A DNA stretch of 64,000 nt from DASSNR01 sp036278935 (GCA_036278935.1 DASUKA010000158.1:14181-78180); one strand, 5' to 3'; numbered from the stretch's first letter, positions 1-9,598 are shown. Notes: generated from the sequence alone by a model not told the origin. Numbers and translations are program-made.

Positions 1-31
1 ACGCCAGATTGGCTGCATGGAGGATGCCGCC

Positions 32-409
32 ATGCCAAGCGATCAGTCTACGCCGCAGCCCCAGCCCGATGCGACGGTGTTCACCCTCCTCGCCGCGCGC
101 GCCCGTCTCGCGCCCGATGGCCGGCTGGCGCTCTACGCCGGCGTGGGCATCGCCGGCTCGGCCGCTGTGCTGCTGCTCCACGTCGAGTGGTGGCGGCTCG
201 TCCTTCCGTGCGTGGCGGTGGCGGGTTTTGGCGTGTGGGGAATTGCGGACCGGATGGTGAGCGAACGCGCCGCGCGCGGCGCGTCCGCGGGCTGGGGCAC
301 GGTGGGATTGCGCGCGCTCAAGCGCGTGGCCGCCATTCTGGGGAGCGCGGGCGCCCTCGGCACGCTGCTCGCCGGGCTGGGATTGCTGATGGGGAACTGG
401 ATTTCGTGA
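32..409 (+). CDS. Small three-helix membrane protein, unknown function
   Basis: This 125-residue protein is not recognised. It has a polar N-terminal tail of about 30 residues and then three hydrophobic stretches (about residues 33-50, 56-74 and 103-122), so it is probably an inner-membrane protein. An ATG at 17 is in frame, but the ATG at 32 is preferred because GGAGG at 19-23 sits 8 nt upstream of it. A short basic loop rich in Arg and Ala separates helices two and three. The gene is followed after 30 nt by the immunity-like gene in the same direction, so they may be co-transcribed. The true 5' context is cut off by the window edge. Confidence 0.6.
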   Translation: MPSDQSTPQPQPDATVFTLLAARARLAPDGRLALYAGVGIAGSAAVLLLHVEWWRLVLPCVAVAGFGVWGIADRMVSERAARGASAGWGTVGLRALKRVAAILGSAGALGTLLAGLGLLMGNWIS

Positions 410-439
410 GACGCCGCCCGCGCGCGGGGGGCGCATAAG

Positions 440-763
440 GTGGACGAGCGCGGCAGGGACGACCTGCGGCCGGTAGAGCACGACCTCGTGGGGCAGTGGC
501 TCGACACCGGCAACCGTATTGTGGGGGACGGGGTCTGCGAGCGGATCGAGTGGCTGGTGGCGCACCGGCTCCGCCGCGTTTCGAGCACGGCGCACAGTGA
601 CGCCGCCCTTTACCGCGATCCGAGCGATGGCCGCCTGTGGGAGCTCACGCACCCGTACCCGGAGTGGCCGCGCGGCGGCCCGCCGCGACTCACCGCGATC
701 ACGCGCGAGGAGGCGGTGAAGCGGTACGGCGGACTGGATGATGAGCCGCGCGTGGCGGAGTGA
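440..763 (+). CDS. Imm27-family immunity-like protein
   Basis: This 107-residue cytosolic protein starts at GTG. Its layout matches what I recall of the Imm27 family: an early LVGQW segment, a gD-x-x-C-x-RI-x-W helix near residues 28-36, then a Leu-Tyr-x-Asp-Pro-x-Asp-Gly-Arg-x-Trp-Glu-Leu strand and a Gly-Pro-Pro loop before a C-terminal AxxxYGG helix. Imm27 proteins were described as immunity proteins of polymorphic toxin systems and are common as orphans. No toxin gene is visible next to it, although the left edge of the window hides the upstream side. The assignment rests on pattern memory and not on a search. Confidence 0.55.
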   Translation: MDERGRDDLRPVEHDLVGQWLDTGNRIVGDGVCERIEWLVAHRLRRVSSTAHSDAALYRDPSDGRLWELTHPYPEWPRGGPPRLTAITREEAVKRYGGLDDEPRVAE

Positions 764-884
764 TCCATGCGCGATGACGTGTGACGCGGGGCGCCTGCCG
801 ATCCGCGTGCGATGTGACCTCCGCACTCCCGCGATAATGGCGTGCTCCGCCAAACACGCTGCCGGCGCGCTGCCGTACCGACGA

Positions 885-1742
885 TCAGGGTGCTGCTCCC
901 CAGTCGGGGCTGTCCGCCGTCGACGTGGGATCGTTGGTGACGTCCGTCTGCCGCGTCCCGTCGGCGTTCATGACGTAGATGTCCCCGCCGCTGCTGAAGA
1001 CGATCCCGGAGCCATCGGGCGACCATTCCGGCCAGGACGCGCCCGCGGCGAGGTCGGTGAGCCGCGCCACGTCGCCGCTGGCGACGTTCACCACAGCAAC
1101 CTGCGGGACCCCATTCGGCCTGGTGAGGAAGGCGAGCCGGGTGCCATCGGGGGACCAGACGGGTGGGGCGATGCTGCCTACGGCATCCATGACATAGATC
1201 GCCTGTTCCCCCGACACATCGCTCATGTAGGCAATGCGTCGGCTGTCGGGCGACCAGGTTGGGTAGTAATTTCTCGCGCCGTTGCGCGTGAGGTCCATCA
1301 GGGCGCCCCCACCAGCGGCCACCGTGCCGATCTCCACCGCGCTAGTGTCGTGCACGTCCAGCGCGACCATCTGTCCATCGGGCGACCACACGACACCGTG
1401 CCCCTCGCCGTCATCGAACAGGACGACGTTCGCGCCGTCGGAGTTCAGCAGCCGGATCTGCCCCGCCTCCGTGTCGAAGGCGATGTCCCGCCCATCCGGA
1501 GACCACACCCCGTAATCGACCCCATCAAGGACAGGGCTGGTGACGGCGTGGAGATTCGTGCCGTCGGCGTTCATGACATAGAGCTCGCGGCTCCCGGTGC
1601 GATCGCTCGCAAACACGATCGCACCATTCTCCGGCGGGTGGTGAGAGGTGACATCGGTCGCGCCACCGCACGCCAGGATGAGGGGGAGCACGATGGTCGC
1701 GAGCGGTGCTCTACGGACCGGCCGCAAGCGGGAAGCGGACAC
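885..1742 (-). CDS. PD40/TolB-like beta-propeller lipoprotein
   Basis: About 285 residues. The GTG start at 1742 is chosen over longer alternatives because GGAG lies 6 nt upstream and because it gives a compact lipoprotein signal, a hydrophobic run ending in Leu-Ile-Leu-Ala-Cys at about residue 25. The mature part contains at least five Trp-Ser-Pro-Asp-Gly/Ser repeats followed by beta strands, the signature of PD40 (TolB-like) blades, interleaved with V-M-N-A-D-G-T turns. Such propellers act at the outer membrane or periplasm as binding scaffolds; no enzymatic site is visible. It is transcribed towards the window start, divergent from the DNA glycosylase gene. Confidence 0.8.
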   Translation of the reverse strand: MSASRLRPVRRAPLATIVLPLILACGGATDVTSHHPPENGAIVFASDRTGSRELYVMNADGTNLHAVTSPVLDGVDYGVWSPDGRDIAFDTEAGQIRLLNSDGANVVLFDDGEGHGVVWSPDGQMVALDVHDTSAVEIGTVAAGGGALMDLTRNGARNYYPTWSPDSRRIAYMSDVSGEQAIYVMDAVGSIAPPVWSPDGTRLAFLTRPNGVPQVAVVNVASGDVARLTDLAAGASWPEWSPDGSGIVFSSGGDIYVMNADGTRQTDVTNDPTSTADSPDWGAAP

Positions 1743-1918
1743 GAGAATCTCCGGGAGGGAAGCGCGAGTGAGTGCGTGCGGGTTCCGAGATGGATGACTG
1801 ACGGTCGCGGAGGTGCGCAACGGCCCGGGGAGGGCGGGGCGCGTCATCCCAGGAGCGCAGGCCGAATGTACGACGACTCCGCTCCCACTGCGACCGAGTG
1901 TTCGGTCGGGCGTTTCGC

Positions 1919-2506
1919 ATGACGACCGCCGAGCGCGGCGCGCCGATACCGCCGCACAAGCCGACGCGCGTGGAGATCCTGGCTGCCGCCAATCGCACGG
2001 TACCGGATGTCATCGCGCCAGGCCTGCGGGTACTCTTCTGCGGGATCAACCCGGGACTCTACACGGCTGCCGTGGGTCATCACTTCGCGCGGCCGGGCAA
2101 CCGATTCTGGCGAGCGCTGTACGAGGGCGGCTTCACCCCACGGGTGCTGTCACCCTTCGAGGAGCGCGATCTGCTCTCGCTGGGCATCGGCATTACCAAC
2201 GTCGTCGCGCGTGCCACTGCCACGGCGACCGAGCTCGCGTCTGCGGAGTTCGCCGCCGGGGGGCGCTCGCTCGCCAGGAAAGTACGGCGCTATCGGCCGC
2301 GCTGGCTGGCGGTGCTCGGCATTGGCGCCTATCGCAAGGCGTTCTCGCACCCTGACGCGACGGTTGGAGAGCAGACGGCGCGCATCGGGGAGACGGGCGT
2401 CTGGGTGCTGCCCAATCCGAGCGGACTCAACGCGCACTATCAACCACCGGAGCTGGCGGCCATGTTCGGCGCCCTCCGCGCGGCGGTCGAGCAGCGGGAA
2501 GGGTAG
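1919..2506 (+). CDS. mug: G:T/U mismatch-specific DNA glycosylase (Mug family)
   Basis: A 195-residue member of the Mug/TDG branch of uracil-DNA glycosylases, which excise uracil or thymine from mismatches. The two family motifs are present. The first is Gly-Ile-Asn-Pro-Gly at about residues 42-46, whose Asn activates the catalytic water. The second is Asn-Pro-Ser-Gly-Leu-Asn-Ala-His near residue 162, the minor-groove wedge. Arg-Pro-Gly-Asn-Arg-Phe-Trp between them is also typical. The ATG at 1919 gives a family-sized protein; a GTG at 1898 would add seven residues, and neither start has a clear Shine-Dalgarno sequence. It is monocistronic and convergent with the helicase gene. Confidence 0.9.
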   Translation: MTTAERGAPIPPHKPTRVEILAAANRTVPDVIAPGLRVLFCGINPGLYTAAVGHHFARPGNRFWRALYEGGFTPRVLSPFEERDLLSLGIGITNVVARATATATELASAEFAAGGRSLARKVRRYRPRWLAVLGIGAYRKAFSHPDATVGEQTARIGETGVWVLPNPSGLNAHYQPPELAAMFGALRAAVEQREG

Positions 2507-2554
2507 CCGCCGGTCGATCGGAAGCTGGAGTCCTTCCATCGCCATCCGCCATCT

Positions 2555-4879
2555 TCACCCGCACGGCGAGCGCTGCAATAACAGAAGCGCCACCAGCTGC
2601 GGGCGTGCCCCATCGCCATGTGCCTCCGGCGCGATGTGGAGCGAGCCGAAGGTGCCAAGCGCACGCAGCCAGGCTTCATCGCTCATGCTTGCCGCGACGA
2701 GCTGGCCGAGTACGCGTTCCTCACCGATGCCGTAGGGAGCGACGGCGGCCTGGCGCGCCTGTGCGGCAAGCGATGCCAGCAGAGGACGACGATGCTGCGG
2801 CGCGCGAGCCGTGATGGCCGCGATGCGCTGGATGGCCTGGCGACGCGGGCGCGCACGCATGGAGAGCACGCCGCCCGCGGCGCGCTCCACCTCGCAGCGA
2901 ACCATCCACTGCGCCACGGCTTCGTGCGCGCGCGCGAGGGCGCTGTCGCTCACTGGAACATCCTCACCTGCGGCCAGGCGGGCAGCCGCAAGCAGGAGCG
3001 CCCCAGCGTCGGTTGCGGCCGAGCAGGCTGCGGCCTCTCCCAGTGTTGCGATGAGCCTGGGGCGATCGCGGTGGAGCAGCAACGCAAGCATGCCATCGCG
3101 CTCGGCGCGCACGGCGGCAACCTCCGTTGTGCCGCCGTGGCCGTGTACGGCGTCCCCCGCACCGAGCCACTGGTGGAGGAGCTGGCGCAGAAGCTCCGCA
3201 TGCCGTGCGGCGCTTGTTGCGCCGCCATCGACGACGCCGGCGATGGGCGGCAGAATCGCTCCGGCGATCCCCACCGCTCTCCCCGCGGCGCGGAGCTTCT
3301 CGCGCAGGCGCGCCTCCACGCGCAGCAACGACTCGGCCGCCGCGGGCGGTGCGAGCGCATAGACGCTCGTGCGCGCGTGGTGCGCGCCGATGCGCCGCGA
3401 TCGGCCAACGCGCTGCTCCAGCCGCGCCGGCGTCCACGGAAGGTCGAGATGCACCACCACCGAGGCATCCTGCAGGTTGATCCCTTCGCTCAGAAGATCG
3501 GTGGTGATGAGCAGGTCGATACGCTCGGCCTCCGGCGGCGCGGGGACGCTGCACGCGGCCGGGGCGAAGCGGGCGATCGCCTCGCGCCGCGCGAGCGTGC
3601 CTCCCGCGACGGTCGCGCCCTGCGCGGTGAGGACCGCCACGCCGGCGGTTCTGGAAAGGCGGGAATACAGCATTCGGGCGGTGTCCGCGAACTGGGTGAA
3701 GGCGATGACCTTCTCGTGCGGATGCGCGGCGCGGACGGCGAGGAGCGCACCCGCCCGCGCGGCGTCCGGGTCCGCGGAGTCGGTAATGCGCGAGAGCAGC
3801 GCCTGTACGCCACGCTCGTGTGCACGCACCGTAGCGAGCAGCGTCTCGCGCTTGTCCGCAAGATGGGAGACGACCAGCTCCGGGAAGGCGAGCTGGAGAG
3901 CGCCGCCCGAGAAAGACCACGAGGCGAGCTCTCCCCTGGAGGGATGCCGTCCACTCTCGAGTGCAGCGCCAAGTGCTGCCGCACGGGCCAGCCGTCGCCT
4001 CAGCGCGCCAGCAAGCGCCGCGCGACTCGACGCCCATTGCCGCGCCAGCGACCATGCGAGGAGCGCGCCGCCATCCCCGCCATCACGCGGCGGCAGCGGT
4101 GGCGGCAGCGCGAGGATAGCGTGCAGCACGGCCTCGTCGTCGCCGACGGCGATCCACCGCGGCGCGGCGAGCCGCGGCAGGTGGACGGATTCCGCCACGT
4201 CCGCGCGCTCGCGCCGTACGATGCAGGGGGCCAGCGCGTGCTCGTCCATGCTCCATGCGCGCTCGCCGAGAAAGAGCGCGCACAGCGCGGCAAGATCACG
4301 GCGGCTGTTGTGCACGGGCGTGGCCGACAGCAACAGCACGCGGGCGGCCCGGGAGAGCTCGGCCAGCCGCGCGTAGCGGCGCGTTCCGGGCGTGCGTGCA
4401 TGATGTGCCTCGTCCAGCACCAGGAGGTCGAAGCGCCCCGGTGGCAACCGTCCCCGGCTCAGTGCCGCGTAGGACGTGAGCCTGGCCGCGACGCCCGTCT
4501 CGCGGAGCGCCGTCTCCCACATGGCGCGCAGCGACGCCGGCGCGACGATCAGCGGTTGCTCTGCTTCGGCGGCGAGGGCGGCAGCGACGTACGTCTTTCC
4601 CAACCCCGCATCGTCGGCCAGGAGCGCGCCCCCATGCTCGCGCATCACCACGCGGAGCCGCGCAACGGCGGATCGCTGGTGCTCGCGCAGCGTCACTGTT
4701 CCGAGAGTCGGAGGCGCCGAGCGCATCGGCGCGCGCATGCCGTCGAGCCGCCGCGATGTCGGCGTCGCACCACCCGGCGTGGTGCCGCGCGCCGCTCCGC
4801 ACTCCTCGCCGTCGAGCATCGCGTGCGCGATGACGGACCGCACGCGCGCCGCGCGCGCCGCGGCTACCGGGCGCTCCAT
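2555..4879 (-). CDS. SNF2/RapA-like DEAH helicase, partner of an adenine methyltransferase
   Basis: A 774-residue superfamily 2 helicase. Visible motifs in order are a Leu-Arg-Glu-His-Gln Q-like motif, Walker A Gly-Leu-Gly-Lys-Thr near residue 92, DEAH near 154, Ser-Ala-Thr near 182, a motif V region with LLSEGINLQ, and motif VI QRVGRSRRIG near 488. The last matches the SNF2/RapA QRIGR-x-x-RIG form. The C-terminal 250 residues are Ala-rich and unassigned, and I see no HKD or PD-(D/E)XK nuclease motif. The ATG at 4879 is chosen because longer versions read far into the methyltransferase gene; from here the overlap is 16 bp, which implies translational coupling. This pairing resembles the helicase and methylase parts of DISARM or BREX systems, but none of their other genes is present. 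Confidence 0.82.
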   Translation of the reverse strand: MERPVAAARAARVRSVIAHAMLDGEECGAARGTTPGGATPTSRRLDGMRAPMRSAPPTLGTVTLREHQRSAVARLRVVMREHGGALLADDAGLGKTYVAAALAAEAEQPLIVAPASLRAMWETALRETGVAARLTSYAALSRGRLPPGRFDLLVLDEAHHARTPGTRRYARLAELSRAARVLLLSATPVHNSRRDLAALCALFLGERAWSMDEHALAPCIVRRERADVAESVHLPRLAAPRWIAVGDDEAVLHAILALPPPLPPRDGGDGGALLAWSLARQWASSRAALAGALRRRLARAAALGAALESGRHPSRGELASWSFSGGALQLAFPELVVSHLADKRETLLATVRAHERGVQALLSRITDSADPDAARAGALLAVRAAHPHEKVIAFTQFADTARMLYSRLSRTAGVAVLTAQGATVAGGTLARREAIARFAPAACSVPAPPEAERIDLLITTDLLSEGINLQDASVVVHLDLPWTPARLEQRVGRSRRIGAHHARTSVYALAPPAAAESLLRVEARLREKLRAAGRAVGIAGAILPPIAGVVDGGATSAARHAELLRQLLHQWLGAGDAVHGHGGTTEVAAVRAERDGMLALLLHRDRPRLIATLGEAAACSAATDAGALLLAAARLAAGEDVPVSDSALARAHEAVAQWMVRCEVERAAGGVLSMRARPRRQAIQRIAAITARAPQHRRPLLASLAAQARQAAVAPYGIGEERVLGQLVAASMSDEAWLRALGTFGSLHIAPEAHGDGARPQLVALLLLQRSPCG

Positions 4880-7800
4880 GCGATGAGCGGCGCCATGTCG
4901 GCCGCACGCACGTGATAGGCGCGGACGGCGGCCTCCAGGAGCTCGGCGTCCGACACCGATTCCTGCCGCAGCGCGCGTGCAGCCAGCGGTGCCAGGCGTG
5001 CGCGGGCGTCCGTCCACTCACGCGGCACGGGCAGAAGCGCGACCGTCCATGCCAGATAGCGCCTGTACCCGCCGCGCGCCGGCTCGGCGAGCAGGTGCAG
5101 CCAGGCGGCAGCGAGCGCGGAGTTGAGGAGCGCAGCGAACGCCTGCGCATCCTCCAGCGTGCTGCACGCCAGTACGTAGCAACTGTTGAGCGCCACCGAT
5201 GGGTCGCCGGCCGGGAGCACGCAGGCGCGTGGCGAACGGCTCAGATCCGCCCATACCACGCGCGCGGTGCGCGAGGACGCGGTGCCCGTGCGGAAGAGCG
5301 ACCACCAGGGCATGCGGCCGCGAAAGTCGGTGCGAGCCTGGAGCACCCGCTTGTAGGGCGCGAGCCAGCGTTCCGCGTGCGGAGGCAGCCGGGTGAGCGG
5401 CGACCCGTCCGGGCTGTGCGTCCAGAGCAGATGGTCATCGCTCGGGCTGCGCACCCACGGCGACACCCCTTCGCCCCGCACGAGCGGCCGCAACAGCGCG
5501 CGCTCCACCAGACCGGATCGCCGCCCATTCTCCACGCGGACCAGCTCGCTGTGCGGATCGATGGTCGAAGCGCGCACCAGGAACGCTTCATTGCATCCAC
5601 ACTTGAGCCCGAGCGCGGGACGGCCAAGCATCCCATCGGCCAGCGGCGTCCCGGCGCGCGCCAGGCGGTCGAAGGCGGCGCGCACCTCGCTCGGAGCAGA
5701 GAGCCACGGGCTGGCCGGATCGGCGTCAAGCGAGAGCCGCTCCTGCGGTAATGTCCACCGCAACGCCCCGTCTCGCCGATGCAACGCGGCGGCGATCGGG
5801 GCCGTCCGGGCTGTCGTCGATCGTGCGATGACGGACCGCGCACGATTCACGCGCGTGGGCGCCGACGCGCGCGGAGCTCGCGCGGTCCCGTTCGATGCCG
5901 GCATTCCCCGCGACGTAGATACCGCTCCGTTTATCGTCGCCCCATTGGCGGCATCCACGCGGCGGGCCACGAGCAGCGATGGGTAGACGGCCGCATCGAA
6001 CACCGCGGGCGACTCGGACCAATCCTCGAGGGCCACCACCTGGGTGCTCTCGCGCACCAACCGCCGCACCCCGCCGCCCGACAGCGAGCGCCAGAGCTTG
6101 GAGGGCAGAAGGAGGGCGAGCGTGCCGCGCGGTCGAAGCAGTGCCAGCGACCGCTCGACAAAGAGCGAGGCCAGGTCCACCTGTGCGGCAAACCCGGCTC
6201 CGGCATGTGCCGCGCGCGCCCCGCGCCGCCACGCGGCATCGGCGAATACGGCATAGCGCGCGCGCAGCCGCGCTCGGAGCGCGGGCGGAATGCGATGCAG
6301 CCGCACCCACGGAGGATTGCCCAGCACCACGTCGAAGCCACCGCGCGCGGCGGCGTCGGCAAAGTGCGTGACGAAGGCGAAGGGGAGCGCGCCACCATCC
6401 CGAAGAGCGCGGCGCGCCTGGCGCAGCTCACGCGCGCGGAGGCGCGTATCTTCCAGTACCGCACGCTCCAGGCTGCCAGCCCGGTGATGCTCTCCGAACA
6501 GGTCGCGCCCGCGGAGCGCTGACAGCAGGTCCCGGCGCCGCGCCGCGGCGCGCGCCAGCTCGGCGTCCAGATGCGCCAGCACGAGCGATCGCTCCGCGCG
6601 ATCGAGCGCCCGACCCACGGTGCGCTTCCGGGCGCCGCTGGAGCGCGCGTATCGCTCGCGCAGCCGCGCGAGCTCGGTGCCGGCGCGGTGAGATGCGTCC
6701 ACGTCGAACGCAGAGCCGGAGAGCGAATCACCCACGCGAATGTGGCGATCCAGGTTGGGAAGCGGTACGACTTTCAGCGGATCCGCCTCCTCGCTCTCGA
6801 TCACCACCGAGAGCCAGAGCCGTAGCTCGCACAGCCAGACAGCCGTGGGGTTGACGTCCACGCCGAAGATCGAGCGCGTGAGCAGCTCTCGGCGAATGGT
6901 CGCTTTCGGACGCGCATCCCCCAGGCGCGCCGCGAGCGCCGCGAGCTCCTCAAGGGCATGCACCAGAAATGCGCCGGAGCCGCACGCGGGATCGAGCACG
7001 CGCAACGCCGCCACGCGCGCGCGCAGGAGCGATGTCTGGCCCGCGGCGTGCGACTCGCCCGGCGATGCGATCTCCCCCCGGAGCGCTGCATCGACTGTCG
7101 CGCCGTCCACGCCGTCACCCGCGAGCGCGGTCAGCAGGGCGGCGTGTGTCACGCTCGTCACCAGCGGCTGCGGCGTATAGAAAGCGCCGCTGGCGCGGCG
7201 CTCCCGTGATGCCATGAGCGACTCGAAGGCGCGGCCGAGCATCTCCGGATCGATGGCGGCCTCCGACCAGGTGACGCGGTCCTCACGCGCGGTGAAGCGG
7301 TAGCGCGTCAGCAGCTCGCCGAACACCAGTCCGAATCCCTCATCCGAAAAGCGCAGCGCACGGTGCCGGCGCTCCAGCGCGCTGCGCGCGAACAGCCCGC
7401 CGTTGAGAAAGGGAATGCGGCCCAGCGCCCGCGCCGCCGGGGCCCGCTGGCGTGGCGGGGTGTTCAGCGTGCCGAAGAAGAGCGGCAGGAGGAGCCGCCG
7501 CTGGTAGCCGCCGCCTTCCGCCATACACGCCTCGAAGCCATGCGCCAGAAAGCGGCGGTTCCCATCGAGCCACCCCTTCGCCTCCAGAAAGGAGAGAAAG
7601 AGCAGCCGCGAGACGTGCAGCAACGCCAGCTCCTGGCAGTCCTTCAGCGGAGCGCGCTCCTCACCCTCCCGCGCCACGGTGCCCACCACGCGCTCGAGCG
7701 CCCGATAGAAGCGACGCGAGAGCGCCTCGCGCCCCAGCACCTCGAGCCATCGGGCATGCGTGAGCACATCCGGGCCGCCGGCCGTGGCGGCGAGTGCGCA

Positions 7801-8217
7801 CACCGTTTCGGCATCGCTCGGCATCACATGCTCCCGGTCGACGAACAGCGCCGCTACACGGGGACGGCTCCGCTCCGGCGACCAGCTGGCAAGCACCAGG
7901 GTGCCGCTGTCGGGCTGCGCGGCGAGCACCAGCCAGAGGAGATGCGGAGCGCGCGTGGCCAGACGCGACGCGACCGCGGAGACCGACTCGCGCAGGGAAG
8001 GTGCTGCCGCGCACTCCAGCAGCAGCGCGCGCAGCGTTCCCTCACCGCGGAGGATGCGCGTCTCGCGCACACGCGAGGCGAGTCCCAGCGCGGTGCGCAT
8101 GTCGGCGTCCAATGGGAGCGGCGTGCCGGAGAACCCGGCCGCCTGGGCGAGCGGGGCGAGAGAATCGGACGTGCTGGCGCGCGCGAGCAGCGCGGCAGCG
8201 GCAGTGAGCGTGAGCAC
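4864..8217 (-). CDS. Eco57I/type IIG-like N6-adenine DNA methyltransferase with target-recognition region
   Basis: A 1117-residue protein starting at GTG. The N-terminal 300 residues are helical, with an LHVSRLLFLSFLEAKGWLDG stretch common in this class. The SAM-binding motif Asp-Pro-Ala-Cys-Gly-Ser-Gly lies near 409-415 and the catalytic Asn-Pro-Pro-Trp near 633-636, both diagnostic of N6-adenine methyltransferases. About 400 C-terminal residues form a likely target-recognition domain with a final TaqI-like segment. A classical N-terminal nuclease motif is not evident, so it may modify without cutting or depend on its partner. It is the first gene of a two-gene minus-strand operon whose second gene is a SNF2-like helicase overlapping its 3' end. 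A role in phage defence is inferred from family and context. Confidence 0.85.
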   Translation of the reverse strand: MLTLTAAAALLARASTSDSLAPLAQAAGFSGTPLPLDADMRTALGLASRVRETRILRGEGTLRALLLECAAAPSLRESVSAVASRLATRAPHLLWLVLAAQPDSGTLVLASWSPERSRPRVAALFVDREHVMPSDAETVCALAATAGGPDVLTHARWLEVLGREALSRRFYRALERVVGTVAREGEERAPLKDCQELALLHVSRLLFLSFLEAKGWLDGNRRFLAHGFEACMAEGGGYQRRLLLPLFFGTLNTPPRQRAPAARALGRIPFLNGGLFARSALERRHRALRFSDEGFGLVFGELLTRYRFTAREDRVTWSEAAIDPEMLGRAFESLMASRERRASGAFYTPQPLVTSVTHAALLTALAGDGVDGATVDAALRGEIASPGESHAAGQTSLLRARVAALRVLDPACGSGAFLVHALEELAALAARLGDARPKATIRRELLTRSIFGVDVNPTAVWLCELRLWLSVVIESEEADPLKVVPLPNLDRHIRVGDSLSGSAFDVDASHRAGTELARLRERYARSSGARKRTVGRALDRAERSLVLAHLDAELARAAARRRDLLSALRGRDLFGEHHRAGSLERAVLEDTRLRARELRQARRALRDGGALPFAFVTHFADAAARGGFDVVLGNPPWVRLHRIPPALRARLRARYAVFADAAWRRGARAAHAGAGFAAQVDLASLFVERSLALLRPRGTLALLLPSKLWRSLSGGGVRRLVRESTQVVALEDWSESPAVFDAAVYPSLLVARRVDAANGATINGAVSTSRGMPASNGTARAPRASAPTRVNRARSVIARSTTARTAPIAAALHRRDGALRWTLPQERLSLDADPASPWLSAPSEVRAAFDRLARAGTPLADGMLGRPALGLKCGCNEAFLVRASTIDPHSELVRVENGRRSGLVERALLRPLVRGEGVSPWVRSPSDDHLLWTHSPDGSPLTRLPPHAERWLAPYKRVLQARTDFRGRMPWWSLFRTGTASSRTARVVWADLSRSPRACVLPAGDPSVALNSCYVLACSTLEDAQAFAALLNSALAAAWLHLLAEPARGGYRRYLAWTVALLPVPREWTDARARLAPLAARALRQESVSDAELLEAAVRAYHVRAADMAPLIAWSAR

Positions 8218-8315
8218 GCACCGAGGGTATCGCGGCGCGCGAGTGTCTCCACCATCGCACTTTCGCCATCCGTGTCAAACCGCTGCGGACCGCCCTCCGC
8301 GCCGACCCAGCGCCC

Positions 8316-9488
8316 TTACTTCGCCCGGTACGCCCGCCCCTTCCACTCCACATGCCGGCCGCGCACGATGGCGCGGACGATGATGGTGAGCAGTACCGCG
8401 GCACCGAGCGGGAATGCCAGGGCGTAGGCCGGCGACAGCGCGAGCACACGGGTGTACACCAGTGCCCACCAGGCGAGCATTACGGCGGTGCAGATGGTGG
8501 CCCAGAGCGTAACGCCCGTGCCCACCAGGCCGAGCGCGCCTGCCAGCAGGGCCAGCGGCGGCGCGAGCATCATTACCGGCGCCGCGAGAAGGAGCACCGG
8601 CAGCAGCAGCCGCGCGGGCGCGCCGGCGGGGAGGGTATCCAGCCCGCCGGCGTAGATGTTCTTCAGCCATCCGCGCGTGAGTTCGCCGAGCGAGGTGTAC
8701 ATGCGCGTGGAGAGCTGTGCCCGCCCGAAGATGAGCTCCGTGCGCAGCCCCAGCGCACAGGCGCGCTGCGCCAGCGCCAGGTCCTCAGCCACCTTGTCGC
8801 GCACCGCCTCGTGTCCGCCTATCGCGCCATAGGCCTCGCGGCGCAGGAAGATGCACTGGCCGTTGGCGATCTTGTCCGCGGGGCGCGGCGAGCGGTTCAC
8901 CGTCTCCGTGCCGCCGTAGCGGGCGAGGAGCATGGAGAAGACCTGCGGCTGCATGACACGCTCCCAGAAGGAGCCGAGCTCCTGGCGGCCGACCACTGAC
9001 AAGAGTTGGGCGCCCCGCGCCTGCATGGCGTTCACGGAGCGGGCGATGAGGTCGGGCGCGTGGCGCGTATCGGCATCGGTGAAAAGCAGCAACTCGCCGC
9101 CGGCCGCCGCGGCGCCCTGCGTGCAGGCCCATTGCTTGCCGAACCACCCCGGCGGCAGCGGCCGCGACGCGATCACGCGGAGGCGGCGGTCGTCGCGCGC
9201 GATATCGCAGGCAATCCGCTGCGTGGCATCCTCGGAGCGATCGTCCACCACCACCACCTCGAGCGACGGGTACGTGGAGGCGAGAATGCTGCGCAGGCAG
9301 TCGCCGATGTTGCGTGCTTCGTTGCGCGCCGGCACGATCACAGACACGCGCGGAGCGCCCGCTGGCGTGTTGTCGGATTCGGCATCGAGCGTGCGGGAGC
9401 CGCGCAGGCGCCAGAGGATCACGAGCGGCTGGGCGATCCAGGGGAGGGCAGCGAGAACGGGCCAGAGGGTCACGCGGGAAAGGTACAC
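8316..9488 (-). CDS. Membrane-bound family 2 glycosyltransferase (HpnB-like)
   Basis: A 390-residue inner-membrane GT2 enzyme. One N-terminal helix (about residues 8-26) precedes a GT-A domain with the opening VSVIVPARNEA, a nucleotide-binding VVDDRSEDAT segment, and the DAD metal-binding triad in LLFTDADTRH. Three or four C-terminal helices follow. The layout is that of hopene-associated HpnB and carotenoid or polyprenol glycosyltransferases, which move a sugar from a nucleotide donor to a lipid. No hopanoid or carotenoid gene is nearby, so the acceptor is unknown. The start at 9488 is GTG, and a second GTG at 9473 is equally possible. It is divergent from the rhodanese gene. Confidence 0.8.
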   Translation of the reverse strand: MYLSRVTLWPVLAALPWIAQPLVILWRLRGSRTLDAESDNTPAGAPRVSVIVPARNEARNIGDCLRSILASTYPSLEVVVVDDRSEDATQRIACDIARDDRRLRVIASRPLPPGWFGKQWACTQGAAAAGGELLLFTDADTRHAPDLIARSVNAMQARGAQLLSVVGRQELGSFWERVMQPQVFSMLLARYGGTETVNRSPRPADKIANGQCIFLRREAYGAIGGHEAVRDKVAEDLALAQRACALGLRTELIFGRAQLSTRMYTSLGELTRGWLKNIYAGGLDTLPAGAPARLLLPVLLLAAPVMMLAPPLALLAGALGLVGTGVTLWATICTAVMLAWWALVYTRVLALSPAYALAFPLGAAVLLTIIVRAIVRGRHVEWKGRAYRAK

Positions 9489-9598
9489 ACGTGTGCGGAG
9501 TTGACCCCCCGCCCGCTCGCTCCTACGTTCCTCCGACCCGCCCCGCCGAAGCCGACGCGCACGCGGCGGGCACCAGTCAGCGCACTCAGGAGACGCCG

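Noticed and set aside
2618..4915. A 765-codon plus-strand open frame opposite the helicase gene
   Set aside because: The minus-strand frame has all helicase motifs; the plus-strand product is Arg/Gly-rich without any recognisable domain.
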